A stretch of 64,000 nucleotides of DNA from Lucinisca nassula (GCA_963580285.1 OY757010.1:67974406-68038405); one strand, 5' to 3'; counted from the stretch's first letter, positions 43,046 through 54,250 are shown. Program-made: numbers and translations. Notes: generated by a model not told the origin, from the sequence alone.

Positions 43046-43109
43046 AACATAGGCGTGTTTTCATGAGGTTAGGTCTTTTTCAAAAATGCTAAAACCAAAC
43101 AACTCTTCT

Positions 43110-43160
43110 TACAACACCCCCTCCACCCCCCCCCCCCCATCCCCCCCAAAAAAAAACAGC
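43110..43160. repeat. C-rich/A-rich simple sequence
   Basis: Runs of C (43126-43138, 43141-43147) followed by a run of A. Confidence 0.85.
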
Positions 43161-43329
43161 AACTTAAAAGCAAGAACTACATGTATGAGAGTTAAATAAA
43201 TGTACTCTGTAAATTCAGCACAAAGCAAGTATATACAGCTCTCTCAGTCCAAATGAAAGTTTATTTATTTTACTGCAAGATTCAGGGTTTTGAGAATCTG
43301 GTTTATGTTAGTAATGACTGAAACCAAGA

Positions 43330-44170
43330 TAGCACTGGAAAGGTCACTGTGGAACATTTGCACATTTTCAGTACCTTGTGAGCCGGACTGAACCCGTGCT
43401 GTTTGCACTGAATTCCCAAAACTTCACTGTTTGCACAGAATTTCCAAAATAACTCCACAAACCTTGCTAACTGCATGGCACTACTCAAACTTTGCAAAAA
43501 AAAAAATCCTGTGAACATTCATGTCACACTGCAAAAGCCACAATTTGCCCATATGAAAAGAGTATTTGTTTTGTACATGTATGATTCAGAAGCAACTGCA
43601 TCCAAAATTTGCTGAACTTTGCTGATTGCACAGATTCGTGAAACTTAGCATACTGTATTGCACAAGATTTCTTGAACTTTGCTGAAAGCAAAAGGATTCC
43701 TAAAACTTTGCAAACCTTGTGTCCTGTGCACACAGACAACTAAAGGCAAACAGCAAGTTTCTGAAGTCCTGTGCACAAACAAAGTTTCAGAAATTCTGTG
43801 CACAGACAGCCACCCAGCAAGTTTCAGGAAGCCTATGCAAATTTATCGTTCAAGAGTCCTGTCCATGAACAGCAAATTTTGAGAAATCCTGTGCTCAAGC
43901 AGCAAAGCTTCAGGAATCCTTAGCACATTTATCTTATCAACTTAATCATACATGTAGGTTAACAGCACCTTTCAGAAGTACTGTGCACAAACAGGAACGT
44001 TTCAGGAATCCTATGCACTTTCTTATAGACACAATTATAGGCAAACAGCATGTTTCAGGAGTCCTGTGCACAAACAGTAAAATTTCAGAAACCCTTTGGA
44101 TTAACATTTATCTTATACAGACATAATTATAGGCATACAGAAAACTTTAGGAGTACACAAACAGCTACAT
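43330..44170. repeat. Degenerate minisatellite, orientation switch inside
   Basis: About 25 phrases of the type TTTGCTG.TTGCACAGGATTC (43380-43690). From about 43700 the same phrase runs in reverse (CTGTGCACAAACAGCAAG..TTTCAG). Related arrays at 31255 and 32640. Confidence 0.75.
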
Positions 44171-44344
44171 TATATATTATTTAGATCTTATGGAACAATG
44201 ACCATTCATCTACCCACCATTTTCAGAATAAATAAAGTCCCTAAATCAGGCCTCATACTGGCCACGCTTTTCCATGCCTGAAAGGACCGATTTTGCATCT
44301 GCAACCTTTATCCTGCTGAACAAGACACAACTATTACCTTTCAA

Positions 44345-44405
44345 ACAGTGTAGATCCAGATCAGATGGCTTCTGAAGAAGCCATCTGATCAGGACCTACA
44401 CTGTT
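44345..44405. repeat. Hairpin-C palindrome
   Basis: CAGTGTAGATCCAGATCAGA / TGATCAGGACCTACACTGTT around GGCTTCTGAAGAAGCC, plus flank shared with 6641-6810. Confidence 0.82.
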
Positions 44406-44650
44406 TACAATGAAGTTTGTGAAAATAGCAAGCAATTTGGTTGACTTATAGTCAGAAATGGGTGTGGGTTAATTAATTTATTCAGCTGGATAAGGGTTAA
44501 ATAGTCATTTTAAACAGACTATAGGCACAAAAATCAAAATCTAAAAGCCTGAAATCAAGAAAAAAATCAAGCTCTTAAAGCCTGAAATCCTGCAAATGCC
44601 TGAAAAATATGAGGCCTGCTAAATGCTGGTTTTCTGGAAACAGAACTCAC

Positions 44651-44803
44651 CTGGGTAACTAATGGTTCTAGTGTTTTTTCAACAGATTTGGTTCGGATTT
44701 CTAGATTCTTTGGGTCCCACTTGATATGCAGAGAGCCCATTGTGTGAGATGGGCTTGTCTCCATCTTCTTGTTCTATCTTAGCCTTTTCTTTATACAATG
44801 TAC
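44651..44803 (-). CDS. CTNNA: alpha-catenin exon 2: first coding exon (residues 1-38) with 39 bp of 5' UTR
   Basis: ATG is at 44764-44762 and the exon ends in ...EPLVTQ before a GTGAGT donor (44650-44645). The reading MGSLHIKWDP followed by LEIRT matches the conserved alpha-catenin N-terminus (IKWDPK.LEIRT). A second in-frame ATG at 44740 would give a start eight residues shorter; I chose the first because an in-frame TAG lies only 9 bp upstream of it, so no longer start exists. A pyrimidine-rich tract and a CAG acceptor lie just beyond 44803, so 44803-44765 is inferred to be 5' UTR spliced to an upstream noncoding exon not identified here. Exon number 2 assumes that noncoding exon. Confidence 0.92.
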
Positions 44804-44920
44804 CTGCAATCAGAATGAAAAACACTTTATACAACATGAAAAAATGAAATTTCACCCTCTTGCCTGGTTTGGTATGGAGTTTAACCCATTGCATGGGGGA
44901 AACCCCTAAAGGGGTACCTT

Positions 44921-44988
44921 GGCAAACAGTGCAGGCCCAGATCAGAAGCCGCATTCTGCAGCGTCTGATCAGGGCCTGCACTATTTAC
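44921..44988. repeat. Hairpin-C palindrome upstream of the first coding exon
   Basis: GCAAACAGTGCAGGCCCAGA / CTGATCAGGGCCTGCACTAT. It lies about 120 bp beyond the predicted acceptor of the first coding exon. Confidence 0.78.
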
Positions 44989-45058
44989 TAACAGAATTTT
45001 CTGTCAAAAATAGAATGAAAACGAAAAAAATAGGCCTGGCGACCACTTATATGAAAAA

Positions 45059-47092
45059 CAAGAGGGCCATGATGGCCCTGGATTGCTCACCTGATCCATA
45101 GTGTAACAAGTGGGCCCCAGAGAGGGCCATTATTGGCCCCAGGGCTTTAATGTGCATATTGTTGAGGGAGGTCTTAAAGGTGATGCTTCATACCAAACAT
45201 CAACAAAGGCTATAATTTGAACAAACTTGACAAAGGTCCACTAGATGAAGCTACACATCAAATATCAAAGACATGGGCCTTGTGGTTTCAGAGAAGAAGA
45301 TTTTTTTAAAGATATTCCCTACATAAGCCTATGCAAAACCAAATGGCCCCGGGGCTATATAAATCTATGTAAAACCAAAGGGCCCCGGGGTAGGGGCATT
45401 TGTGGCCCCAGGGCTATAATTTGAACAATCTTGGTAGAGGTCCATTAGATGAAGCTTCATACCAAATATTTCAAAGTCCTGGGCCTTGTGGTTTCAGAGA
45501 AAAAGATTTTTAAAGATTATCCCTATATAAGCCTATGTGAAACCAAAGGGCCCCGGGGCAGGGCCACTTTTGGCCCCAGCACTATAATTTGAAAATCTTG
45601 GTAGGGGTCCTTTAGAAGAAGCTTCATACCAAATATAAAAGACTTAGGACTTGTGGTTTCAGAGAAGATTTTTAAAGAGTTTCCCTATACAAGTCTATGT
45701 AAAACCAAAAGGCCCCGGAGCAGGGGCATTTATGGCCCAAGGGCTATAATTTGATAATTTGAACAATCTTGGTAGGGGTCCACTAGATGAAGCTTCATAC
45801 CAAATATCAAAGTCCTGGGCCTTGCAGTTTCAGAGAAGATTTTTAAAGATTTTCCCTATATAAGCCTATGTAAAACCAAAGGGCCCCGGGCGGGGGCATT
45901 TTTTGCCCCAGCACTATAATTTGAACAATCTTGGTAGGGGTCAACTAGATGAAGCTTCATACCAAATATCAAAGTCCTGGGCCTTGCGGTTTCAGAGAAG
46001 AAAATTTTTAAAGATTTTCCCTATATATAAGCCTATGTAAAACCAAAGGGCCCCGGGGCGGGGACATTTTTGGCCTCAGCACTATAATTTGAATCATCTT
46101 GTTAGGGGTCCTTTAGATGAAGCTTCATACCAAATATAAAAGACCTAGGCCTTGTGGTTTCAGAGAAGAAGATTTTTAAAGATTTTCCATATATATGTCT
46201 ACGTAAAACCAAAGGGCCCCGGGGCGGGGGCTTTTTTGGCCCAAGGGCTATAATTTGAACAATCTTGGTAGGGGTCCACTAGATGAAGCTTCATACCAAA
46301 TATCAAAGTCCTGGGCCTTGTGGTTTTAGAGAGGAGGATTTTTAAAGATTTTCCCTATATAAGCCTATGTAAAACCAAAGGGCCCCAGGGCGGGGGCATT
46401 TTTGGCCCCAGCACTATAATTTGAACAATCTTGGCAGGGGTCCACTAGATGAAGCTTCATACCAAATATCAATGACCTGGGCCTTGTGGTTTCAGAGAAG
46501 AAGATTTTTAAAGATTTTCCCTATATAAGCCAATGTAAAATCAAAGGCCCCGTGGTGGAGGCATTTTTTGTCCCAGCACTATAATTTGAACAATCTTGGA
46601 AGGGGTCCACTAGATGAAGCTTCATACCAAATATCAAAGTCCTGGGCCTTGTGGTTTCAGAGAAGAAGATTTTTAAAGATTTTCCCTATATAAGCCCATG
46701 TAAAACCAAAGGGCCCCAGGACGGGGGCATTTTTGGCCCAAGCACTATAATTTGAACATCTTGGTAGGGGTCCACTAGATGAAGCTTCATACCAAATATC
46801 AAAGACCTGGGCCTTGTGGTTTCAGAGAAGAATATTTTTTAAGTTTTTGGTGAAAAAAATCTATTTTTGGCTCCTGTGACCTAGATGTGCAACGGACCGG
46901 AACCATTTGAACAACTTTGAAAGGGGACCACCTAAGGATCATTCCTGTGAAGTTTGGTCAAAATCCGATCAGTGGTTTAGGAGGAGATGTCGTTTAAAGA
47001 AATTGTTTACGGATGCTCGGACGGACGCACGCACGGACGACGGACAAAAAAAGATCCCAAAAGCTCACCTCATCACTACGTGATGGTGAGCT
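45059..47092 (+). mobile_element. Large tandem-repeat element 3
   Basis: Head AGGGCCATGATGGCCCT then TGCTCACCTGATCC. Core: about ten units of 160-170 bp with TTGAACAATCTTGGTAGGGG and GAAGCTTCATACCAAATAT, several with small deletions. Tail: GGACCGGAACCATTTGAACA, the GGACGGACGCACGCACGGAC tract and terminal hairpin GCTCACCTCATCACTACGTGATGGTGAGCT. Clearly related to elements 1 and 2 in head, unit and tail. Confidence 0.92.
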
Positions 47093-47441
47093 AAAAATAG
47101 ACTTGTCCAACATATAGCAATGGAACAGTCCACAAGTACACAATGGGTTAACAGCCCAGTCAACACAACCTTAGCAATGGTGTGCCAGTTTATCAAGACT
47201 TACATGTACTTTTCCTGGGAAGGCATCAGACTTTCGGATGAGTCTTTAAACTGACGGGTAAATCACAGTATTGTGGCCACCTAGGTTGCACCTGGTAGCA
47301 AAAAATGAACTTTGCACAATTCTTATAAAAACATTTTTTTCATAGGGGTTAGTATCCTACATGTATAGCATTTGCAGCTTTTTGGGCGGAGAGTGGTACA
47401 AATGTGTTTTTTGATGCTTCACATGTATGTGGGTGGAAAGT

Positions 47442-50319
47442 GGTTACGGACACTACAGGGTGTGCATAACACTATAGCTAAACAACATTAACCATATTAA
47501 ACTTTATTAACTTTGCTTTAAACATGACTAGGAACACTAACAAGTAAAAATAATCTGTCTTTGCAAAAGTAATAAAGCTTGAAGAAAAAATAATGCACAT
47601 AAGTTGCCATCACTGTTCAAGACACACAAATAATAAGCCAAAACTTTGTTATGATAATCCAGATAAGACAATCATTCCAAATAAAACTTATTTAAACTAG
47701 ACATCAAAGTCATATGCACAAACTGAAAACAAGATGTAGTTCTTTGGACATAAGTTGAATGGAAAAAAATCAGAAGATTTATCACAGCTAAAATGGTTAC
47801 GGACACTACAAATTTAACAATGCTTCATTTTTTTTTTCAAATTTCAATCAACTGTTTACTTTTTTTAAAGAAATATGCAGTGAAAAAATATATAATAAAT
47901 TACAAAATAAATTAAACAAGAAAATATTTGCTGGAATGTTTGAAATTTAACATAGAAGGTCCCAATAAACGGAAACACATAATGTACAAAAAAGTGAAAC
48001 CCTGATTTAAGAATATAAAATTAATATGCTAAGCAAATCAAATAGAAATTAATTCATAACACAATTAAAGCCAACCTATAGGATGAAAATTTGATAAATA
48101 TCCAGCAACTTTTAAATTTTGAAACTTAAGTGGTGCAAAATGTTACGGACACTACAGCATTTTTAGGCGAATCAAATAGCTAAATCGTACATTCATGTAT
48201 CAGGTCTTTGTATAAAGCAAATTTAATTTAAAATGGTCTCCAAAATCAGATGATAAGTAAAAAAAAAACACCAGGAAAGTACATTTTTCAACTATTAATT
48301 GTCACCAAAAGCAAACATTATTTTTTTTGTTACATAGGCCCCCTGCCCATCGAGGCTTGAAGAAATAGATGAGCTGCATGATGCCTCCAGGATTAGCTAA
48401 TACCAACCGCACAGAAATACTGGTAAACCACTTAGAGGATCTAAGCCTGCCCAGTCATAATGGTGCAAGTCAGACCTTCTGTGCTTATAAACCCTATTGG
48501 TTTCATTGGGCAACAGGGCTTGAGATGTCATTTTATCTCAATATCGGGTAAAAGTCCCACAAAATTGGAAGCAACATCTCGAAAATGATGAGACATGAGA
48601 CTTACATACAGTATCACTTTGCCTGGACAGACTTAGACCTTCTAAAATATGTGTACTGGTAAACGGCTTAGGTTTAAACCTGCCCAGGAAAAGTGATGAG
48701 AGTCAGACTGCCCATGCATATAAACCCTATTGGTTTCATTGGGCGGCAGGCCTTGAGATGTCATTTCATCTAAGCGCGGGGTAAAAAAATCCACAAAATT
48801 AGAGGCAACATCTCAAAAAATTAAAATGACCTATATAATGTTGATGGGGCCTTTAAACCTCAGTCCCTGCCCTTCGGGCGTGGTGAAATAGATTGGGGTG
48901 TATGATGCTTCCACACAGAGCTGAAGCCGACCACCCATGAATACTGGCAAATCAACTGCTTAGAGGGTCCAAGCCTGCCTAGGAACAGTGTGCAAGTCAG
49001 ACAGTCCATGCTTATAAACCTTATTGGTTTCATTTGGCGGTAGAGCTTAGGATGTCATTTCATCTCAGTGGCGGGTAAAAGTCTCACAAATTGGAAGCAA
49101 TGTCTCCAAAATGACCTATATAGTGTTGACGGGGACATTAAACCTAAAATCAAACAAACAATGAGGCAGTTCTAATGAGCACCAACAGGCTATGTTTGGA
49201 GTTCAAACCAGTAAAATATCGTAAATCAAAAAGTAACTATTTTAAAGATAGAAAAGAATGCACTGTGTCACACGAGTGTGTTATTGTAATGTGAAAAAAA
49301 AACACGCCAAAAAAAAGCGACAATAAACCAATAAATTAAAGAGTTAAAATTGATACAGGAATATGTGTTTCAAAGAAACTGGAATATAAGTATAATGCTT
49401 AAACTAGATATTGAAATTTCTTGTAGTGTCCGTAACCAATTTAGTTCTTGAGAGATGTATCAAAACTTCAGATATTCAACGCCTATGGAATGTATTAATT
49501 TAAAGAACTGCTAGTATTTTTGCACAAGCCTACCTTGTTTGTAAAATAAAACCAGAACGTTCATGCAGTTTCGCTCTGCAGGCCCCCTAATTATATGATT
49601 TTCTATTAAATTATGAAAAAAAATTAAATAAACAATAATAATAATAATTCCAGTGGCTATTTTAGCATCCAGTGCATTATTTCTAGATGAAATTTAAACT
49701 TATACCTGCCAAGGATCAGACATTTATTCACAAATGTTACTGATGTGTGACCCCATAGATTATGGTTACGGACACTACAAGAACATAGTAGCTGATTACT
49801 TATCCTCTGCAGATACCCTTGTGACTTTGCTAATTAGATTTTTCTGCTTTATTATTATAGAGAATACTTACTCTGTCATAAAACTTCAAAACAAGACAGT
49901 CAACAACCATGTAGACACACCAGTTTTATTTTTTTTCATGGAGATGCAATTTTTTAAAATTATTGCGCAATTTTGCATCAAAAAGTGTACATTGTTGGGT
50001 CATCCATTTGGAACAATTGAGTTATAATTGATTAGTCTGAAGACATATAATATCATTTTGAAAAGTATTATTAAAGTGATGTTTCCCAGATTTTAATATC
50101 GATATCAGTAAAAAGGCGTTTGTTTTCAGGTTACGGACACTACAGCATTTTTGTAGTGTCCGTAACCACAAAATCGTTCACAGAGGATGATTAGTTGTTG
50201 GAAAAAATACTAATTGTGTTTCATTAAAGGTTATTATACACAAAGTACTAAAAACAGAATTTTTTATTCAAACAAAGCTACTGGCAGTAACAAAATGTAT
50301 CATGGTTACGGACACTACC
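47442..50319. repeat. AT-rich block with eight copies of a 16-bp motif
   Basis: GGTTACGGACACTACA occurs at 47442, 47795, 48141 (first base changed), 49764, 50129 and 50304 (last base changed). Its complement occurs at 49422 and 50152. The copies at 50129 and 50152 face each other across a 7-bp gap. Sequence between copies is AT-rich and not obviously repeated, apart from three SINE-A copies at 48337-49162. No gene recognised; the 97-aa ORF at 49734 is AT-driven. Confidence 0.8.
48337..49162 (+). mobile_element. Three head-to-tail SINE-A copies
   Basis: Units at 48337-48590, about 48595-48862 and 48865-49162, all in the same direction. Only the last keeps the AAATCAAACAAACA tail; the middle one has lost its head. 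Confidence 0.82.
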
Positions 50320-50329
50320 ACTTTTTTTT

Positions 50330-50940
50330 TTGACTGTTGTTTTCCTGATAAGTGATCCTGAAATTTATAAATAATCAGCAGGGGAAACCAATATGATTTC
50401 TACCACTATGGCATTCTTAATAGATCATTTTTAAGGAATTCCAATAAAGTAAACACCACTCTCCTATGGGTATGGTGTGCATAACCAGAGGGTTGTGTTC
50501 AAAGTCTTGAAATGTATAACGAAGTACCACCTCTATACTTATGGTGATATCTTGAAAAGTTTTCAGCGCATATCAAGAAATTATATATCAAAATTTTCTT
50601 CAGACAATTTTCTATATTACTGAAATTGAAAAAATAACCTGTTTGCCATGCATTATTATTTAAAATGTGTTTGTAAAATGGTATTTTTTAAAGTGCAACC
50701 CATAACGGTGAAAATATGCAATTTTGGGGGGTCTTTGATGGCTGCTGACAATATGAAAAAGTAGCTAGACCATTCATTTATTTTGAACATCTGAACCACA
50801 TGCCTTGCTAAGTTTCTATGGAATAAATTCAAATTTAAAGTCAAATCTCTGACAGTAAGGCTGATATAACATGCTGAAATTAAAAAAAGCCACAATATTG
50901 TGATTCACCCGTGAATGTACACAAGCAGTCAACCAGAACA
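50330..50940. other. AT-rich sequence, nothing recognised
   Basis: No coding potential or clear repeat. Confidence 0.4.
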
Positions 50941-50951
50941 GTACATTCTTT

Positions 50952-51262
50952 CTTGGAGAAATAGACTGGGCTGCATGGTGCTCCCACCCAGAACTGAAAC
51001 CAAGCACACAAGTACTGGTAAGCCCTTTGAGGTTCTAAGTCTTCCCCGGCAAAGATGTGCGAGCCCGGTGCTATCTATGCATGTAAACCCTATTGGTGTT
51101 ATAAGTTTTATTTGGAGACTGGGCTTGAGGTGTCATTTCATCTCAATGTGGAGTAAAGGTGCCACAAAATTGGGAGTAGGTCTCCAAACTGACATATACA
51201 TTGTATAGTGTTGATGGGGTTATGTGCGGGGGAGTTATGTTTTGCTTCATATCAAACAAACA
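50952..51262 (+). mobile_element. SINE-A, diverged
   Basis: GGAGAAATAGACTGGGCTGC to ATATCAAACAAACAAA, with a small internal duplication near 51220. Confidence 0.75.
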
Positions 51263-51320
51263 AAGCCAGAAACTGACCACTGCCTTTCGTGAGTCATGAG
51301 AAGAGGGAGTGACAAGAGAG

Positions 51321-51508
51321 TTGGAGACGTTGCTTCCAATTTTGTGGGACTTTCACCCGACATCGGGATGAAATGACATCTCAAGCCCTGTCGCCCAATG
51401 AAACCAATAGGATTTATAAGCATGGACGGTCTGACTTGTGCGCACCGCTTTGCCCGGACAGGCTTAGATCCTCTAAGCGGTTTACCAGTTCTCGTGTGCG
51501 GGTCAACC
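51321..51508 (-). mobile_element. SINE-A fragment
   Basis: TTGGAGACGTTGCTTCCAAT to CTCGTGTGCGGGTCA; truncated at both ends. Confidence 0.75.
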
Positions 51509-51531
51509 TCAAAGGAACAGTAAGGTTCGTG

Positions 51532-51660
51532 AAGGATAGTTTTTGTCAAATCTCCATAAAAACCTATGTTGTGGGTATTCATTAGAACCGCCTTGGCAAG
51601 GCGGTTCTAATGAATACCATCAACATGGGTTTATATGGAGATTTGACAAAAACTATCCTT
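51532..51660. mobile_element. Hairpin-A foldback element
   Basis: AAGGATAGTTTTTGTCAAAT pairs with ATTTGACAAAAACTATCCTT around the TTAGAACCGCCTTGGCAAGG core. Confidence 0.85.
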
Positions 51661-51789
51661 TAATTATCACAAAATCTCAACCTTATCTGTTGCTATGGAA
51701 GCTCCATGAAAGAATGATCACACCCATGACATGATCATCAGTCAGACTCAGAGATGCACCCAACTGAGCCACTGTGACTGGCTTCCACA

Positions 51790-52510
51790 TACCCAGTTGT
51801 AGGTCCTGATGAGGAGGATTATAAGATCTTACATGAGGGGTGGATGGAAAGTCACTTTAAGTCAGTCCGGCATCACGAGGCTTGCATTATGCGTGCAAAG
51901 CACACCCTTTTCATTCAATTTTGGGCTGCGCACTGTAACCATGAGGTGCGCTTAAAAATCAAACAAGGATTTCTTTCTCGATTTTCCTCAAAAACATATT
52001 CGTCTAATCCTGGAGTACGAGTACTGGTCTGCACGAAAATCGGCACAGTAGACATACTCACACCCTGGCAAGTAACAAAAACAAACATGGTTCGGTTAAT
52101 TATATCGAGTCCAAAAGTAACTTCGAATTACACAAAATACAACTTGGTAAGTTTAATGGAAACAACTGATGATCTGATCATACTAGCCTTGTTTGACTTC
52201 TTAGATTTTTGGCATATTTCTAGTCATAATAATTGGTGATTCATATTTACTTCCGCCATTCCATCTTTCACTCTTAAAACAAGAAAGTAAGCCTGAGAGT
52301 AAGGTGACTTAAAAAGAAATGGATAGGCAGTTTAATATTTATTACATTTCTTATTTCACATAAAAATAATAAAATTTTCAAGTAAACATTATTGATAACT
52401 ATCACTGCAGCAATGGATAAGATAATTTGAGAAACCAAAAATGCAGTGTGGAAAAATGGGGCCGAAAAAATGTAAATATAAATGCTGGAACAGCCACGGT
52501 ATGCAAACCG
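51790..52510. other. Mostly unassigned; MITE-F-like scrap
   Basis: GAGGGGTGGATGGAAAGTCA near 51835 resembles MITE-F. The 131-aa ORF at 51844-52239 has no recognisable features. Confidence 0.4.
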
Positions 52511-52517
52511 TTGGTCT

Positions 52518-52652
52518 CGGGTCGTTTCGCCCGTGAGTCGTTTCGCCCATGAGTCGTTTCGCCCGTGGGTCGTTTCGCCCTGAGTCGTTTCGCCCTGGGT
52601 TGTTTCGCCCGTGGGTCGTTTCGCCCTGATTAGGTGGGTCGTTTCGCCCTTA
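52518..52652. repeat. GGTCGTTTCGCCC minisatellite (left of an inverted pair)
   Basis: Eight tandem copies of a 15-17-bp unit GGTCGTTTCGCCCGTGA. The inverted counterpart is at 57184-57254. Confidence 0.9.
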
Positions 52653-53525
52653 TTTTTTCAAGCCCTATTGATTGAGGTTTTGTTTGTTTTTGGTATGTAA
52701 AGGGATTGATGGGGGTATTGGGAGTTCCAGAAAACATGGTGTTGCCCTCGTTTGGTGCAGCTGGACGACCTTCTGACGGCTTCTACTTCCGGTTTGAGCA
52801 ACAGCGCTACCACCTTTTTGAGAAAGATATTCGAGCTCAAAGTTAACAAAAGGTCACTTAAAGAGAAATAATTAATATTACACATCAAGTGTCATGTGTA
52901 AAAAGTCGGTTTAATTTTATACAGACTCTACTGTAGCTAAAACTTGGTAGGAATAGAAACATAACGTTTTATAGGGGAGACCGGGGCCAGTTGATGCACG
53001 GGGTAGGTTAATGCAGGCTTAATAAATAAGCCAATATGCAATTTATGATGTCTTAAATAACGAAATAAAGACGTCACTGATAGCCGCCATCTTTTCCGGA
53101 AGTTTCGACGAATTTGGATGACAAATGCGCCTTTAGTGAAGAAAATTTCATTTTTGAGGCATGTGAGTAAATTTACAGATTTTTTGCACTTTTTCGTTTC
53201 GCATACATTTATTTCTGCTAGATCATAACCCAGTTATGCACACGGGTAGCTAGATCCTTCATCTTTCAAACGACACGCTCATTTGAATGAAAACATCATA
53301 TATAAGTTGCCTCCCTTGCTGAATGTCACGTGGGGGGACGCTGGGGCAGGTTGATGCATTGAGCACGGGGCATATTGATGCGGTGCATCAACCTGCCCCG
53401 TTGTAGTTTCTAAGCCATAATTGATATGACAAAATCCCGTTTCTATCAAAATTAAAACATCTTAAGGCCGTTTATAAGTTTCATCTCTATATTTATCCTA
53501 AAATTAGCCATCTGTTCGTTTCAGA

Positions 53526-53753
53526 ATGGTGAGAAACTATATTAGGAAAACCAACAGTGCTGAAACGCCGAGGGACATAGTAGAGCATGATTTCAAAACA
53601 TACTTACATGATTGTATCTCTAGTTACATCACAGAATGTAAACATAAATACGGACAAATTATCATTGCGAGCTTATGGCTAAACTCAGCATTCATACAAA
53701 CACGTCTCATCCACAATATTACTATACTACGAATGACATCAAGTTCGAATTGA
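53526..53753 (+). pseudogene. pogo-like transposase N-terminus, truncated
   Basis: The ORF starts MVRNYIRKTNSAETPRDIV. M.RNY.RKT...TP.D.. is a common opening of pogo/Tigger-type (DDE, IS630-Tc1-mariner) transposases, just before their helix-turn-helix. After about 22 residues the similarity stops and the ORF ends at 75 codons. No catalytic domain remains. Family call from memory of the motif; supported independently by TA-flanked termini. Confidence 0.65.
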
Positions 53754-53786
53754 ACATATTGCGTAGCAGGCCAGTTCATGCCAATT

Positions 53787-54250
53787 AAGAAATGAAATTT
53801 ATTTTTCTGCTGTTCATGGAAGTATGAACGCAGTGGGTCGCGTGCAAAGTAAATGAACCCCGAAGGGTTTCATGTAAACTTTGCTAGCGACCCGCTGTCG
53901 TTCATACTTTCATGAACCATGTAAACTTTGCAAGCGACCCGCTGTCGTTCATATTTTCATGAAAAGCAGAAAAAATTAAGTTTATTTTTTATATTTACAT
54001 TCTATGCCCCTCATCACTGGGCGAAAAAATGCTTATAGGGAAAACTTTTAAAGCTGAAAAACATTTACAGGCTGTTTTTCTACAAAGAGCGGAAGAGCGC
54101 TGACGCCACCAATGTCCGTAGAGAACAATGATTTAGACTGACGTCACTTGACGTCACTGAAAATCATGTGACTCGTTGCGTTCATGGAAGTATGAACTAC
54201 ACTGTTTTCTATAGGTTTACATTAGGCTTTACACTGGAAATGTAAATATA
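53787..54250. repeat. Repeat X, copy 2
   Basis: Same as 3317-3744, with an extra copy of the GCGACCCGCTGTCGTTCATA arm. It contains the same TGACGTCACTTGACGTCA pair. Confidence 0.75.

Larger units (their letters stand above)
11416..44803 (-). other. CTNNA: alpha-catenin gene, 5' part (seven exons)
   Basis: This is the gene-level entry. Seven minus-strand exons with GT-AG borders and matching phases join to 353 codons that align end to end with the N-terminal third or more of metazoan alpha-catenins (about 900 residues). The protein links cadherin-bound beta-catenin to actin at adherens junctions. Covered here are the N-terminal beta-catenin-binding/dimerisation bundle and the start of the M domain with the vinculin-binding helix. 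All junctions are phase 0 except exon 3/4, which splits a glycine codon. Intron sizes are 14550, 2203, 4948, 654, 7296 and 2639 bp. Exons for the remaining M domain and the actin-binding domain are not seen in 1-11415 and should lie to the left. The paralogue type (one invertebrate alpha-catenin versus duplicates) cannot be judged here. Confidence 0.95.

Noticed and set aside
49764..49785. CACTA-type transposon end (CACTACAAGAA)
   Set aside because: The match is short, lies inside the 16-bp motif rather than at an element border, and no partner end or 3-bp duplication was found.
51844..52239. 131-aa ORF on the plus strand
   Set aside because: No recognisable motif, no splice or start context, and not conserved in repeats; kept as unassigned sequence.
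52518..52652. CRISPR-like direct repeats
   Set aside because: Units are contiguous with no spacers, and the genome is eukaryotic; this is a minisatellite.
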